DNA of 64,000 bases. Origin: VRUE01 sp963725085. GTDB lineage: Bacteria > Actinomycetota > Thermoleophilia > Solirubrobacterales > 70-9. Under the pieces are notes generated by a model. It saw nothing but the letters and a program-made list of their open reading frames with translations. It searched no databases and was not told the origin of the DNA. Each line of letters opens with the position of its first letter. Position 1 is the stretch's first letter. Where the stretch lies: the NCBI GenBank assembly GCA_963725085.1, contig CAVRXM010000004.1, positions 1 through 64,000 of the forward strand, in the 5' to 3' direction. The translations under genes were made by a program, and so were the position numbers. Positions 33,695-43,096 of this stretch are shown piece after piece.

Positions 33695-34186
33695 ATGGGT
33701 GGTCGGAGAGGCAGAGGGACGCTCGGGGGCGCCCTGCTCGCGATCGTCGCGCTGGGCGCGGCGGGGTGCGGCGTCCAGGAACACCCGAACGAACAGCGGC
33801 CCTCGCCGTCGGCGCGGGTCAGCGTCGTCGTCACCGACAGCGGCGTCTCGGTGCAGCCGAAAGCGATCGGCGTCGGGCCCGAACCCAACTCCCAGCTTCC
33901 CCAGAACAGCGAGACGAAGCAGCCGCCCCTGCACGCCGGCGGCCCGCTCGATGTCGTCATGGTCGCCGCCAACCTCACCGACAGGAAGTCGGAACTCGTC
34001 CTCCGTGGCAACGGCACCGAAGCGAGCCTGGAAAATCTGTTCGCGAACAGCAACGGCTCGTTCGAGGCGGCGCTGCGGCCGGGCACCTACACGATCAGCG
34101 CCGCCGGCATCCCCCGCGCCAAGGCCGCCCGCCTCCTGGTCGGCAGCTACCGCGCGTCGTCGGAGAACGACGTCCTCCTGCCCTAA
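33695..34186 (+). CDS. lipoprotein of unknown function
   Basis: 163 residues with a lipoprotein signal (GGALLAIVALGAAGCGVQ; lipobox LGAAGC, Cys 25). The mature part is a beta-rich domain (VSVVVTDSGVSVQPKAIGVGP, LDVVMVAANLTDRKSELVLRG, SFEAALRPGTYTISAAGI), like the cupredoxin-fold or DUF-type secreted proteins of this group. Leaderless start, TAGATT 8 nt upstream. Function unknown. Confidence 0.75.
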   Translation: MGGRRGRGTLGGALLAIVALGAAGCGVQEHPNEQRPSPSARVSVVVTDSGVSVQPKAIGVGPEPNSQLPQNSETKQPPLHAGGPLDVVMVAANLTDRKSELVLRGNGTEASLENLFANSNGSFEAALRPGTYTISAAGIPRAKAARLLVGSYRASSENDVLLP

Positions 34187-34338
34187 GGCCAACCCCCTCC
34201 CCGCGGTCGCGTTGCAGCCCCTCGATGCGTCGAGTAGTGCATTGACCACGTAATAGAGGGCGAATGCAGCTCTCGATCCAGAGGGCCGCCATACCGGCCT
34301 CGACGCCGAGTGCGGGAACCGCCTTCGACGGAGTCAGA

Positions 34339-35529
34339 TCAGCCGTCGGCGGCCTCGCGCCAGCGCTCGGCGATCTCGCCGGCGTCGGTGCGCGGCGGGT
34401 CGAGCTCGCGCACTTCGCCCTGGCTCTCCGGGAGCCGCCGCGCGAAGTCGAAAACGCGTGAGGCGTGGCGCCAGAGCTTGCCCCGCGACCCGGTCATCCC
34501 GACCAGCTTGTCGTAGCTCTTGAATGCGGTCTGCAGATGGCGACCGTGCTGGTCGACCTGGTCGAACATCGCGACGAGATCCTCGGCGGCGTCGTTGAGA
34601 GCCATCGCCACCTGCTCGGTCTCCTCGCCGCGGCGTGCCTCGTGCGCCACCTGGGCGACGAAGCCGAGCGCCAAGCCCAGCTGCGATGGGGTGACCATGT
34701 AGACGCGATGGCGCTGGGCAAACTTCTCGATCGAGAAGTTCGGCAGGACCCGAAGCGCCTCGTAGGCGCCCTCGACGGGCACATAGAAGAAGACGATCGG
34801 AGTCCCCCGCTCGGCGACCTTCGCGTAGTCGCGTTTGGCCAGCTCCTCCGCCCTCGCCCGCAGCTTCCTCCCGTAGGCGAGGAGGCGCTCCTCGTTCTCG
34901 GCGTCGAGCGCCTCGTCGATGCCGGCGAGATCCTCGTCGAGGGCGAATTTCGCATCGACGATGACGCTCGCGTCTCCGGCCCTGATCACGAAATCGGGGC
35001 GCAGCTTCCCATCGTCACCGGCGACCTGGCGCATGTAATCGCGGCCGCGCTCGAGCCCGAGGCTCTGGAGCTGGTTCTCCACCGCGAGCTCGCCGAAGGC
35101 GCCCCGGCTCTGGGGGTTGGCGATCCGCCGCGTCCAGGTCGTCATGCTCGCCTCGACCCGCTCGGCTCCGCTCGCCGCCTTCGAACTGTGGTCGAGAAGC
35201 TGGGGCAGCTTCTGCTGCTTGATCTCGTCGAGGTCGCGGCGAAGGTCGCCGACGTGTTTGTGCGTCTCGGCGATCCTGTCCTCGTCCGCGACGAGGAGCC
35301 GGTCGCGCTCGGCCTCGATCGCCTCGAGCCGTGCCGTGGCGGCCGCCAGCTTCTGCTCGCTCTCGGGCAGCGCCGCCGCCTTCTGGGAGAGCTCCTCGCG
35401 CTCGGCGGCGACGGAGTCCCGCTCCGCCCGGGCCTGCTCGAGGTCGCCGCCGAGGCGCGAGGCGCGCGCGGCGAGGAATGCGGCGAGCCCACCGACCAGC
35501 AGCAGCGCGATTAGCAGCACAATTGTCAT
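34339..35529 (-). CDS. rmuC: DNA recombination protein RmuC
   Basis: 396 residues: an N-terminal membrane anchor (TIVLLIALLLVGGLAAFLA), a long coiled coil (residues about 30-105), then the PD-(D/E)xK-like nuclease core of RmuC with RGAFGELAVENQLQSLGLERG, DFVIRAGDASVIVDAKFALDED and IVFFYVPVEGAYEALR. RmuC limits inversions at short repeats. ATG 35529 with AGGGG 7 nt upstream. Divergent from ccr. Confidence 0.92.
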   Translation of the reverse strand: MTIVLLIALLLVGGLAAFLAARASRLGGDLEQARAERDSVAAEREELSQKAAALPESEQKLAAATARLEAIEAERDRLLVADEDRIAETHKHVGDLRRDLDEIKQQKLPQLLDHSSKAASGAERVEASMTTWTRRIANPQSRGAFGELAVENQLQSLGLERGRDYMRQVAGDDGKLRPDFVIRAGDASVIVDAKFALDEDLAGIDEALDAENEERLLAYGRKLRARAEELAKRDYAKVAERGTPIVFFYVPVEGAYEALRVLPNFSIEKFAQRHRVYMVTPSQLGLALGFVAQVAHEARRGEETEQVAMALNDAAEDLVAMFDQVDQHGRHLQTAFKSYDKLVGMTGSRGKLWRHASRVFDFARRLPESQGEVRELDPPRTDAGEIAERWREAADG

Positions 35530-35602
35530 CGGGTCCCCTTCATCGTCGAACTTATGAAGGTAGTCGCCGCTGCGGACGAGAACCTGACGCGGGGCCTTGA
35601 TC

Positions 35603-35640
35603 TAGGATTGCCGCCGGTCACCAACTCAACCCTCGGAGGA
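35603..35640 (+). promoter_or_regulatory. ccr promoter -10 and ribosome-binding site
   Basis: TAGGAT at 35603-35608 would place transcription start near 35615. GGAGGA at 35635-35640 lies 6 nt before TTG 35647. The arrangement supports the TTG start and makes the ATG at 35554, upstream of the promoter, unlikely. Confidence 0.55.
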
Positions 35641-35646
35641 GCCGGT

Positions 35647-36909
35647 TTGGCAGTCGATACGAGCGCAGTCGCGAAGTTGGATGTGGAGCCCGGAACCCTG
35701 CCGGAGACGATGGCGGCGTGGGTGATCCGCCAGGACCGCGAGGGCGAGCCGACCGACGCCTTCCAGCTCGAGCAGATCGAGGTCCCGGAGCCCGGCGCCT
35801 TCGAGGTGATCGTCCGGGTAATGGCGGCCGGCGTCAACTTCAACAACGTCTGGGCGGCTCTCGGCAAACCGGTCTCGGTCTTCGGCTACGGCGACCACCC
35901 CGAGTACGGGCACCACATCGGCGGCTCCGACGCGTCGGGGATCGTCTGGAAGGTCGGCGAGGGCGTCACCCGCTGGAAGCCCGGCGACGAGGTCGTGATC
36001 CACTGCAACCAGGCCTCCTACGAGGACGTCGAGGTCCATGGCCTCGACCCGCTCGCCGCTCCGAGCCAGAAGATCTGGGGATACGAGACGACCTGGGGCT
36101 CCTTCGCCCAGTTCACCAAGGTCCAGGCGCAGCAGCTCCTCCCCCGCCCCCAGAACCTCTCCTGGGTCGACTCCTCGGCCTACGGCCTGACCTACTTCAC
36201 CGCCTACCGGATGCTGATCGACCAGTGCAAGCTCCAGCCCGGCCACAACGTCCTCATCTGGGGCGCCGCCGGCGGCCTCGGCGTCTTCGCGACCCAGCTC
36301 TGCAAGGCCGCCGGGGCCAACGCGGTCGGTGTCGTCTCCTCGGCCGAGAAGGGGGAGCTCGTCAAGCAGCTCGGCGCCGTCGACTACATCGACCGCAACG
36401 AGTTCGGCGCGATGATGCGGACCGACGAGAACCTCGCCGACCCGGCGGCGGACAAGGAGCGCTTCAAGGCCTCGCGCGCGTTCGCGAAACGGGTCAAGGA
36501 GATCCTCGGCGACGCGCCCGACATCGTCTTCGAGCACGTCGGCCGCGCGACCTTCCCGACCTCGGTCTTCGTCGTCAAGCCATTCGGAAAAGTGGTCATC
36601 TGCGGCGCCACCTCGGGCTTCCAGCTCGACTTCGACGTCCGCTACCTCTGGATGCGCCAGAAGCGGATCATCGGCTCGCACTTCGCCAACGCCTACGAGT
36701 GCATGCGGGCCAACCAGCTGATGGCCGAGGGCAAGATCCGGCCCGTGATCTGGAAAACGATGGCCTTCGACGGCGTCGCCGATGCCCACCAGCTCCTGCA
36801 CGAAAACAAGCACCTCGGCAAGATCTCGATCCTGGTCGGCGCCGAATCCGAGGATGAGGGGCGCAATGAGGAGGGCTCGGGCGCGATCAGGGCCGAGGTG
36901 GGAGCATGA
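35647..36909 (+). CDS. ccr: crotonyl-CoA carboxylase/reductase
   Basis: 420 residues from TTG 35647. It belongs to the MDR family and carries the CCR-specific sequences: FGYGDHPEYGHHIGGSDASG, GYETTWGSFAQFTKVQAQQL, WGAAGGLGVFATQLCKAAGA (NADPH motif), FEHVGRATFPTSVFVVKPFG and RIIGSHFANAYECMRANQLM. Ccr reduces and carboxylates crotonyl-CoA to ethylmalonyl-CoA, the key step of the EMC acetate-assimilation route. Ends 34 nt before a small monooxygenase-like gene. Confidence 0.93.
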   Translation: MAVDTSAVAKLDVEPGTLPETMAAWVIRQDREGEPTDAFQLEQIEVPEPGAFEVIVRVMAAGVNFNNVWAALGKPVSVFGYGDHPEYGHHIGGSDASGIVWKVGEGVTRWKPGDEVVIHCNQASYEDVEVHGLDPLAAPSQKIWGYETTWGSFAQFTKVQAQQLLPRPQNLSWVDSSAYGLTYFTAYRMLIDQCKLQPGHNVLIWGAAGGLGVFATQLCKAAGANAVGVVSSAEKGELVKQLGAVDYIDRNEFGAMMRTDENLADPAADKERFKASRAFAKRVKEILGDAPDIVFEHVGRATFPTSVFVVKPFGKVVICGATSGFQLDFDVRYLWMRQKRIIGSHFANAYECMRANQLMAEGKIRPVIWKTMAFDGVADAHQLLHENKHLGKISILVGAESEDEGRNEEGSGAIRAEVGA

Positions 36910-36943
36910 GCCCGATGCGAGCTAGCAAGGAGAGGAGTTCCTG

Positions 36944-37228
36944 ATGGCGGAGGTCTGCACGCTCGATTGGCACATCGCCCCGTTCCGGGCCGACCGCTGG
37001 CTCGACCTCTGGGAACCGGCGGCGGCGAAGATGCCCGCCTACGGCGCCCGCAGCTGGTCCCTGACCCGCTCGATCGACGATCCGCTCGCCTTTCGACAGG
37101 ACTCGATCTGGGACAGCCGGACGGACTTCGAACGCTACTGGTACTCGGAGGAGATCGAGGCGGCACGGGCGAGCATCATCGACATGCACGACCTGCCGAT
37201 CCTCCCCGCCTGGAGCACCGTCGTTAGT
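36944..37228 (+). CDS. small protein downstream of ccr (EthD/ABM-like), 3' end uncertain
   Basis: The ATG at 36944 has AAGGAGAGGAG upstream. About 95 residues are convincing: AEVCTLDWHIAPFRADRWLDLW, YGARSWSLTRSIDDPLAFRQDSIWDSRTDFERYWYSEEIEAARASIIDMHDLPILPAW. The pattern suggests a dimeric alpha/beta-barrel (antibiotic-monooxygenase or EthD-like) protein. The open frame has no stop until 37898-37900 and would run through the convergent gene, so a base is probably missing near 37210-37230 (a TAG lies at 37225 in a neighbouring frame). Likely co-transcribed with ccr. Confidence 0.55.
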
Positions 37229-37243
37229 CGAGGAGTAGCGGGG

Positions 37244-39954
37244 TCAGCCCTTCGGCGGGAGGATCTTCCAGCTGAACTTCGACGGCGTGGAGTCGGTCAG
37301 TCCGCCCGCCGAGGCCCAGACCTTGAAGGTGTGCTTGCCGGGCTTGAGGCGCTTGTAGGTCTTCGGCGAGCGGCAGGCGGCCTTGGCCTTGCCGTCGAGC
37401 TTGCAGGTGAAGGTCGCCCCCGCCGTGTCGGCGGCGAAGACGAACTTCGCAGTGGTCGTGCGGGTGCTCTTCGGGGGGTGCTTGCGCAGCGTGGTGACGG
37501 GCGGCTGGGGAGTCGGGGTCGGCGGCGGGGGCGGCGGGGGCGGGCGTCCGCGTGGAATAGACCGCGGTGTAGGTCCCGGGGGCGTTCGCCAGGATCGTGT
37601 GGCTGCGGGCACCCTGGTCGGACCAGCTCTGCCAGGTGTAGGTCTGGCCGTTCAGATCGGCCGTCTGCGGCGCGGAGAGGACGGATTGCGGCGCCTTCGA
37701 TCTGCGGGACGTCGAACGGCGCCGGCTGCAGAGGAGGCCGGCGACGAGCGGGATCCCGGGCTGGTTCGGAGGCGATTTGCACGTCGACCGTGCGCGGGTC
37801 GATTTGCGCAGCGTCTTGGTCGCCGCGAGAGCCCTCGTTTGTCGGTGACGCGGAGGCTGATTTCGATGTAGGAGGGATAGTCGTGCTCGGGGCGCGGTGA
37901 ATTCCGGCGATGCGGATGCCGGCGAAGGTCTGCAGCGGGTGCGCGTGGCAGGCGGTCGGGTGCGCCGGGTCGGGGCAGTGGAGCCATGCGGGTCACCCAG
38001 TAGTAAGGTAGCGGCGCGTTGATCGGCACCTGCGTTCCACCAACGGTTTCCGTCGACTGCCGCGCCGAGGTGGATGTCGTTCCCGACGCTCCAGCTGAAA
38101 CGAGGGCAGGGGTTTGGTGATTTTCGGCACCGGCGGTTTGTCGCCCGGGTAGACGGTCACGCGGGAGATGCTTGTGAAGCCTTCTTCGTCTTCGACCCGG
38201 ACAGCGATCACCCGGTTCGGGCTCAGGCCTTCGCCTTCGCGGCTTTCCTGTTCGGCTTCGGTGAACGTCAGCGTCTGCGTATTTTCAGTTCCGGAGAGCT
38301 CGAACGTGCCGTCTTCGTCGAGGTCCCATTCGTAAGTCGAGCGGTTGGCCTCGGGGTCGCTCGAGGCGGTCGCGTCGAGTGGTGGTTTCGAATTTGCCGC
38401 CGGAGTCGTAGAGCCCGTAGGGCGGTTCGGCCACCAGGCGCGCGGTCGGCGCGTTGGGTTTGTAGGCGATCCGATGGATCGAGCCGTCGAGTCCCTTCTT
38501 CGCTGAGGAGGTCGGCGTAGTAGAGGTCGCCGTCGGGTCCTTCGGCGATCGTCGACCCCCGGATAGATCTTGCTCTCGCGCATGAAGCGTTCGGTCGTCG
38601 TGGGGTCGGGGTGTCCATCTTCGCCTGGGAGCATGACCCAGATGCAGCCGCGGACGGCGTCGGCGAAGAAGAGCGCGCCCTTGTATTCGGCCGGGAACTG
38701 TTCGCCCTCGTAGAAGGAGAGCCCGCTGATCGCCGAGCCCGAGTCGGTCGGGCATTGGTCTTCGGGCACCACCGTCTGTTCGTGGCTGTAGGTGAAGAAC
38801 GGCTGCGGGAACGAGTCCGGTTCGTTCGCGTACATCGCGTTCGCAGACGTTGAGCCCGAGTTCCTTGAACTGGAACTGGCGCTCGGATCCCCTCGTAGCA
38901 GGGCCAGCCGGAGTTGTAGAGGGAGGTCGGCGGCGCCTGGAAACGGTCGATCTCCTCGATCTCCGAGGAGCCGACGTTGCCCGTGTAGATTTCGCCGCTG
39001 GTCGGGTCGAAGGTGAAGCGGAACGGGTTGCGAAAGCCCTTGGCAACGATGCGTTCGCGTGTTTTTGTCGCCATTCCGCTGCCAGCGGGTTGCCGGGAAG
39101 GCGGCGCCGGTGTCGGGATCGACCCGGAGGATCGCGCCGTTGAGCAGTTTCAGGTTTTGCGATCGCAGCGCTCCGCCCTGCGCGTCGGGGTCTTGCGTGG
39201 CCGCCTTCTTCCGGGCCCCCTTTCTCCGTGGGCGGATCGCCGCAGGGGTTCGGCGAGGATTGCAAGCTGGCCGTAGTCGGGGATCGATTCGAAGGCGGCG
39301 CCGTCGCCGCCGCTGACGTAGAGCGCGCCTTCGGGGCCGAACCGGAGCTCGCCGATCGAGTGCGAGGAGAACTGCTGGCACCAGCCCTGGAGAAGTTCTT
39401 TCTCTGCCGGCCGCCCTTCTTCTTCTTTCGCATGGTTCGGGTTCGTCGGGTCTTCTTCGAGGCGGACGAGGCGGCCGCTGACCAGGCAGTTGTCGCTGGC
39501 GTTCTGGCCGGGACAGTCGGGGTCGCCGCTTTTGCCCGGTTCGCCGTATTTCGGGTCTGCCGGGTTCCACGGTTCGCCCAGCACGTGGTCCTAGGTGTAG
39601 AGCGCGTAGACGTAGCGATGGCCTTCTTCGTCGAATTTCGGGTCGAGTTCGATGCCGAGCAGGCCGCGATCGCCGTTGTCGTAGACGTCGCCGCGCAGGT
39701 CGGCGAAGACCGTGGGGGTTTCGGCTTCGAGGTTTTCGTAGACGAGGATCTCTGCCGGGCTTGCTGGCGACGAAGACCCGGCCGTCGGGGGCGAAGCGGA
39801 AGTTGACCGGCTGTTCGATTCCTTTGAAGACGACTTCATCCTGGAACCCGGGCGGCAGCGCAGGATCGGCGCCGGCGAGCGCCGGGAACAGCGGCAGCAC
39901 GGCCAACGCCGTCAGCAGGCCGAGAATTCCGCGGCGCAGCCCAGCCGGCCTCAC
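37244..39954 (-). pseudogene. secreted glucose/sorbosone dehydrogenase-like protein with PKD domain, heavily frameshifted
   Basis: Start at 39954 with a signal peptide (RRGILGLLTALAVLPLFPALAGADP). Pieces in all three frames reconstruct a soluble-sugar-dehydrogenase propeller: GIEQPVNFRFAPDGRVFVAS, LRGDVYDNGDRGLLGIELDP, SIGELRFGPEGALYVSGGDG, ERIVAKGFRNPFRFTFDP, GEIYTGNVGSSEIEEIDRF, GLSFYEGEQFPAEYKGALFF and AEGPDGDLYYADL. Then follow a PKD-like domain (DATASSDPEANRSTYEWD), an Ig-like domain, a PPPPPPTPTPQP linker and a C-terminal Ig-like module (FVFAADTAGATFTCKLDGKA). About 900 residues if repaired. At least ten frame changes in 2.7 kb make it nonfunctional as written. Confidence 0.75.
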
Positions 39955-40241
39955 GAGCGCTCCAGCGGGGCCATGGTCAGCCCCGCCGAATCGAGCTGCT
40001 GCCAGTAGTGCTCGGCGGTCTCTCGCGGCCCGCTCCAGACGATCGCCTGGCCGCTGCTGTGGATCTGCTCGGCGATCGCGTGGCCGCGCTCGAGGGTCAC
40101 GTTCGGGAGGACGCTGGCCAGCGTCCTGGCGACGTGGTCGAAGGTGTTGTGGTTGTCGTTGCGGACGATCACCCGCCAGTCACCGCCCAGCCCCGATCCC
40201 GGACCGCCCTGACGGGGTCGCTCGATGGTGGTCGTCGACAC
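39951..40241 (-). CDS. clpS: ATP-dependent Clp protease adaptor ClpS
   Basis: 96 residues with the ClpS core WRVIVRNDNHNTFDHVARTLASVLPNVT, where the NDNHNTFDHV segment forms the N-degron pocket, and EQIHSSGQAIVWSG. It hands N-end-rule substrates to ClpA/ClpC. GTG 40241 lies 7 nt after a CATAAT box, so it is leaderless. It overlaps the start of the sugar-dehydrogenase-like gene by 4 bases. Confidence 0.93.
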   Translation of the reverse strand: MSTTTIERPRQGGPGSGLGGDWRVIVRNDNHNTFDHVARTLASVLPNVTLERGHAIAEQIHSSGQAIVWSGPRETAEHYWQQLDSAGLTMAPLERS

Positions 40242-40259
40242 GGCGCAAATTATGGCGTC

Positions 40260-40961
40260 CTATTCGAACGGGTTCGGGACTCGGACGACGATGTCGTCGA
40301 AGCTCCCGACCAGCCCCTTGGCCGCCTTCGAGGCCCCGATCGAGAACGCCGCGGAGCGCCCCTGGAGTTCGCCCGCGGCATCGTCGGTGACGTCGGCGAC
40401 CTTGGTCTGGCCGACAAAGGCGAGGACGTGGCAGGAGCCCTTGTCGGGGCCGCTGGTCACGTTGAACGCGCGCAGCCGCAGTTCGCTCGGTTCGTTGATC
40501 CCCTTGATCGCGTCGACTCCCTTGGTGATTTCGAGGTACTCGGTGTGCCCGTTGGGGAGGGTCTTGCGGAGTTGGGCCTTGCGCTGCAGCGGGTAGACGG
40601 CGAGCTGGTAGTGGGCGCCCTGTTCCCCCGCCCGCACGTCGACCGCGAGAAAGGCCTTCTTGCGAAGCGCCTTCGGCGTGCCGCTGAGCAGGCGGGCGGT
40701 CGCGCCGATTTCGAGGTCGCGCCCGATCACCGGGGTCCGCAGCGAGCATTCCTCGGTGCGCTTGCCGAGCGTCACCCGCAGCGCGTCTTCGGAGCCCCCG
40801 CGATTGCAGCTCTGGCCGCTCAGCTTGCGGATCTCTTCGCGCTGGGCGTCGGTTCCCATCGCGTTGCGGTAGACGCCGACCGGCGCCGCGGCCGCCGCCG
40901 CGGTGGTCGCCAATGTGCCCACGAATAGAGCCAAAACCGCTGTCTTACGCCGAATTTTCAT
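40260..40961 (-). CDS. secreted protein of unknown function (LamG-like size)
   Basis: 233 residues with a signal peptide (KIRRKTAVLALFVGTLATTAAAAAAPVGVY). The mature domain has QSCNRGGSEDALRVT, TARLLSGTPKALRKKAFLAVDVRAGEQGAHYQLAVYPLQRKAQL, IKGINEPSELRLRAFNVTSG and SFDDIVVRVPNP. The strand pattern suggests a jelly-roll carbohydrate-binding fold, but I cannot name a family. Leaderless start with TAGGCT 6 nt upstream. Divergent from the ecm gene. Confidence 0.7.
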   Translation of the reverse strand: MKIRRKTAVLALFVGTLATTAAAAAAPVGVYRNAMGTDAQREEIRKLSGQSCNRGGSEDALRVTLGKRTEECSLRTPVIGRDLEIGATARLLSGTPKALRKKAFLAVDVRAGEQGAHYQLAVYPLQRKAQLRKTLPNGHTEYLEITKGVDAIKGINEPSELRLRAFNVTSGPDKGSCHVLAFVGQTKVADVTDDAAGELQGRSAAFSIGASKAAKGLVGSFDDIVVRVPNPFE

Positions 40962-41053
40962 CGTCGGAGCCTAAACACAGCCCCCGGCAAAAGAATGCGC
41001 GGAGTGACCGATGAACGCAGACTTTCCCCGTCACCCAAATATCATTGGCGACG

Positions 41054-43049
41054 ATGTCGGATCACCGCCTGCCAGAGCCGGATCGCCCATGGGTGATGCG
41101 CACCTATGCCGGCCACTCCGATGCACGGCGCTCGAACGAGCTCTACCGCCGCAACCTCGAAAAGGGGCAGACCGGCCTCTCGGTCGCGTTCGACCTCCCG
41201 ACCCAGACCGGATATGACCCCGACCACGTCCTCGCCCGCGGCGAGGTCGGCAAGGTCGGCGTCTCGATCGTCAACAAGGGCGATATGCACGCGCTCCTCG
41301 ACGGCATTCCGCTCGACGAGATGAACACCTCGATGACGATCAACGCGACCGCCGCCTGGCTCCTCGCCCTCTACATCGTGGTTGCCGAGGAGAACGGGGT
41401 CGACCGCTCCAAGCTCAAGGGCACGACCCAGAACGACATCATCAAGGAGTACCTCTCGCGCGGCACCTACGCCTTCCCGCCCGAGCCCTCGATGCGGCTG
41501 ATCGCCGACATGGTCGCGTTCACCGTCAACGAGGTACCGGAGCTGGAACCCGACGAACATCTGCAGCTACCACCTGCAGGAGGCCGGGGCGACGCCGGTC
41601 CAGGAGATCGCCTACGCGCTCTCGACCGGGATCGCCGTCCTCGACGAGGTGAAGGCGCGCGGCCAGGTCGCCGATGCCGACTTCCCGAAGGTGTTCGGCC
41701 GGATCTCGTTCTTCGTCAACGCCGGCATCAGGCTGATCGAGGAGATCGCCAAGCTGCGGGCGATGGGCCGGCTCTGGAACGAGATCGGCCGCGAGCGCTA
41801 CGGCGTCAGCGACGAGAAGATGCTGCGGTTCCGCTACGGCGTCCAGGTCAACAGCCTCGGCCTGACCGAGGCCCAGCCCGAGAACAACATCCAGCGGATC
41901 GTGCTCGAGGCCCTCGCCGTGACCCTCAGCCGCGACGCCCGCGCCCGCGCGATCCAACTGCCGGCGTGGAATGAGGCGATGGGGCTGCCGCGTCCCTGGG
42001 ATCAGCAGTGGAGCCTGCGGATCCAGCAGGTCCTCGCCAACGAGACCGATCTGCTCGAGTACCCCGACGTCTTCGAGGGCTCGAGGGTGATGGACGGCCT
42101 CGTCGAGGAGCTGAGCGAGGGCGCCCGGGCCGAGATGGCCGTCGTCGAGGAGCACGGCGGCGCCGTCGCCGCGGTCCCCTACATGAAGGCCCGCCTGGTC
42201 GAGTCGCACCGCGAGCGGGTGGCGCGGATCGAGTCCGGCGAGCTGAAGGTGATCGGCCAGAACAGCTTCACCGAGACCGAGGACTCGCCGCTCACCGCCG
42301 GCGCCGACGGCGGCATCCTCACCCCCGATCCCGAGGTCGAGCGGGAGCGGGTCGAGGCGCTCGAGGCCTGGAAGGCCGAGCGCGACGAGGGGACGGTGCG
42401 GACCGCGCTCGAGGAGCTGGCGCGGGTCGCGGCGGCCGAGGGCGAGAACATCATGCCGGCGACAATCGAGGCCGCGAAAGCGGGCGCCACCACCGGCGAG
42501 TGGGCGGCGGCGCTGCGTGAGATCTTCGGCGCCTACCGCGCCCCGACCGGGGTCGACGGGGCGGCGCCGCCGGCCGACCCAGGCCAACTCGCCGAGATCC
42601 GCGGCCGAGTCGACGAGGTCTCCTCGGAGATCGGGCACCGGATCAAGATCCTGGTCGGCAAGCCCGGCCTCGACGGCCACTCGAACGGGTCCGAGCAGAT
42701 CGCGCTCCGCGCCCGCGACGCCGGGATGGAGGTCATCTACCAGGGGATCCGGCTGACCCCCGAGGAGATCGCCGAGTCGGCGCTTCAGGAGGACGTCGAC
42801 GTCGTCGGGCTCTCGATCCTCTCCGGCTCCCACCTCGAGCTGATCCCCGAGGTCGTGCGCAGGCTGCACGAGGAGGGCGCCGACGTCCCGGTCGTGGTCG
42901 GCGGGATCATCCCTCCGGCCGACGCCGAGCGGCTGCGCGCGGCCGGGGTCGACGGCGTCTACACGCCGAAGGACTTCGACATCAACCGGATCATGGGCGA
43001 GATCGTCGAACTCGTCCACCGCCGCGCCGCCGCCGGCGCCGCCGCCTGA
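41054..43049 (+). CDS. ecm: ethylmalonyl-CoA mutase (B12-dependent), one frameshift
   Basis: About 664 residues. The substrate domain has RPWVMRTYAGHSDARRSNELY, GLSVAFDLPTQTGYDPDH, LDEMNTSMTINATAAWLL and NICSYHLQEAGATPVQEIAYAL. The C-terminal B12 domain reads IKILVGKPGLDGHSNGSEQI, the DGHSNG form seen in ethylmalonyl-CoA mutases rather than the DGHDRG of methylmalonyl-CoA mutase. An extra C near 41541 breaks the frame between VNEVPE and WNPTNICSY. It isomerises ethylmalonyl-CoA to methylsuccinyl-CoA in the EMC pathway. Leaderless: TATCAT 8 nt before the ATG. Confidence 0.9.
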
Positions 43050-43057
43050 CCCGCCCG

Positions 43058-43096
43058 AATCAAGTTGACCCGGCATTTGGGGGTCAACTTGATGCG
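43058..43096. repeat. 39-nt palindromic repeat, copy B
   Basis: ATCAAGTTGACCC ... GGGTCAACTTGAT, near-perfect arms, same length and alignment as copies A and C. It begins 8 nt after the ecm stop codon and its right arm contains the stop codon (TGA, minus strand, 43086-43084) of the DUF559 gene. Confidence 0.8.

Noticed and set aside
37230..37900. Long C-terminal extension of the small gene after ccr
   Set aside because: Overlaps a conserved minus-strand domain and has no recognisable sequence; a missed stop due to an indel is more likely.
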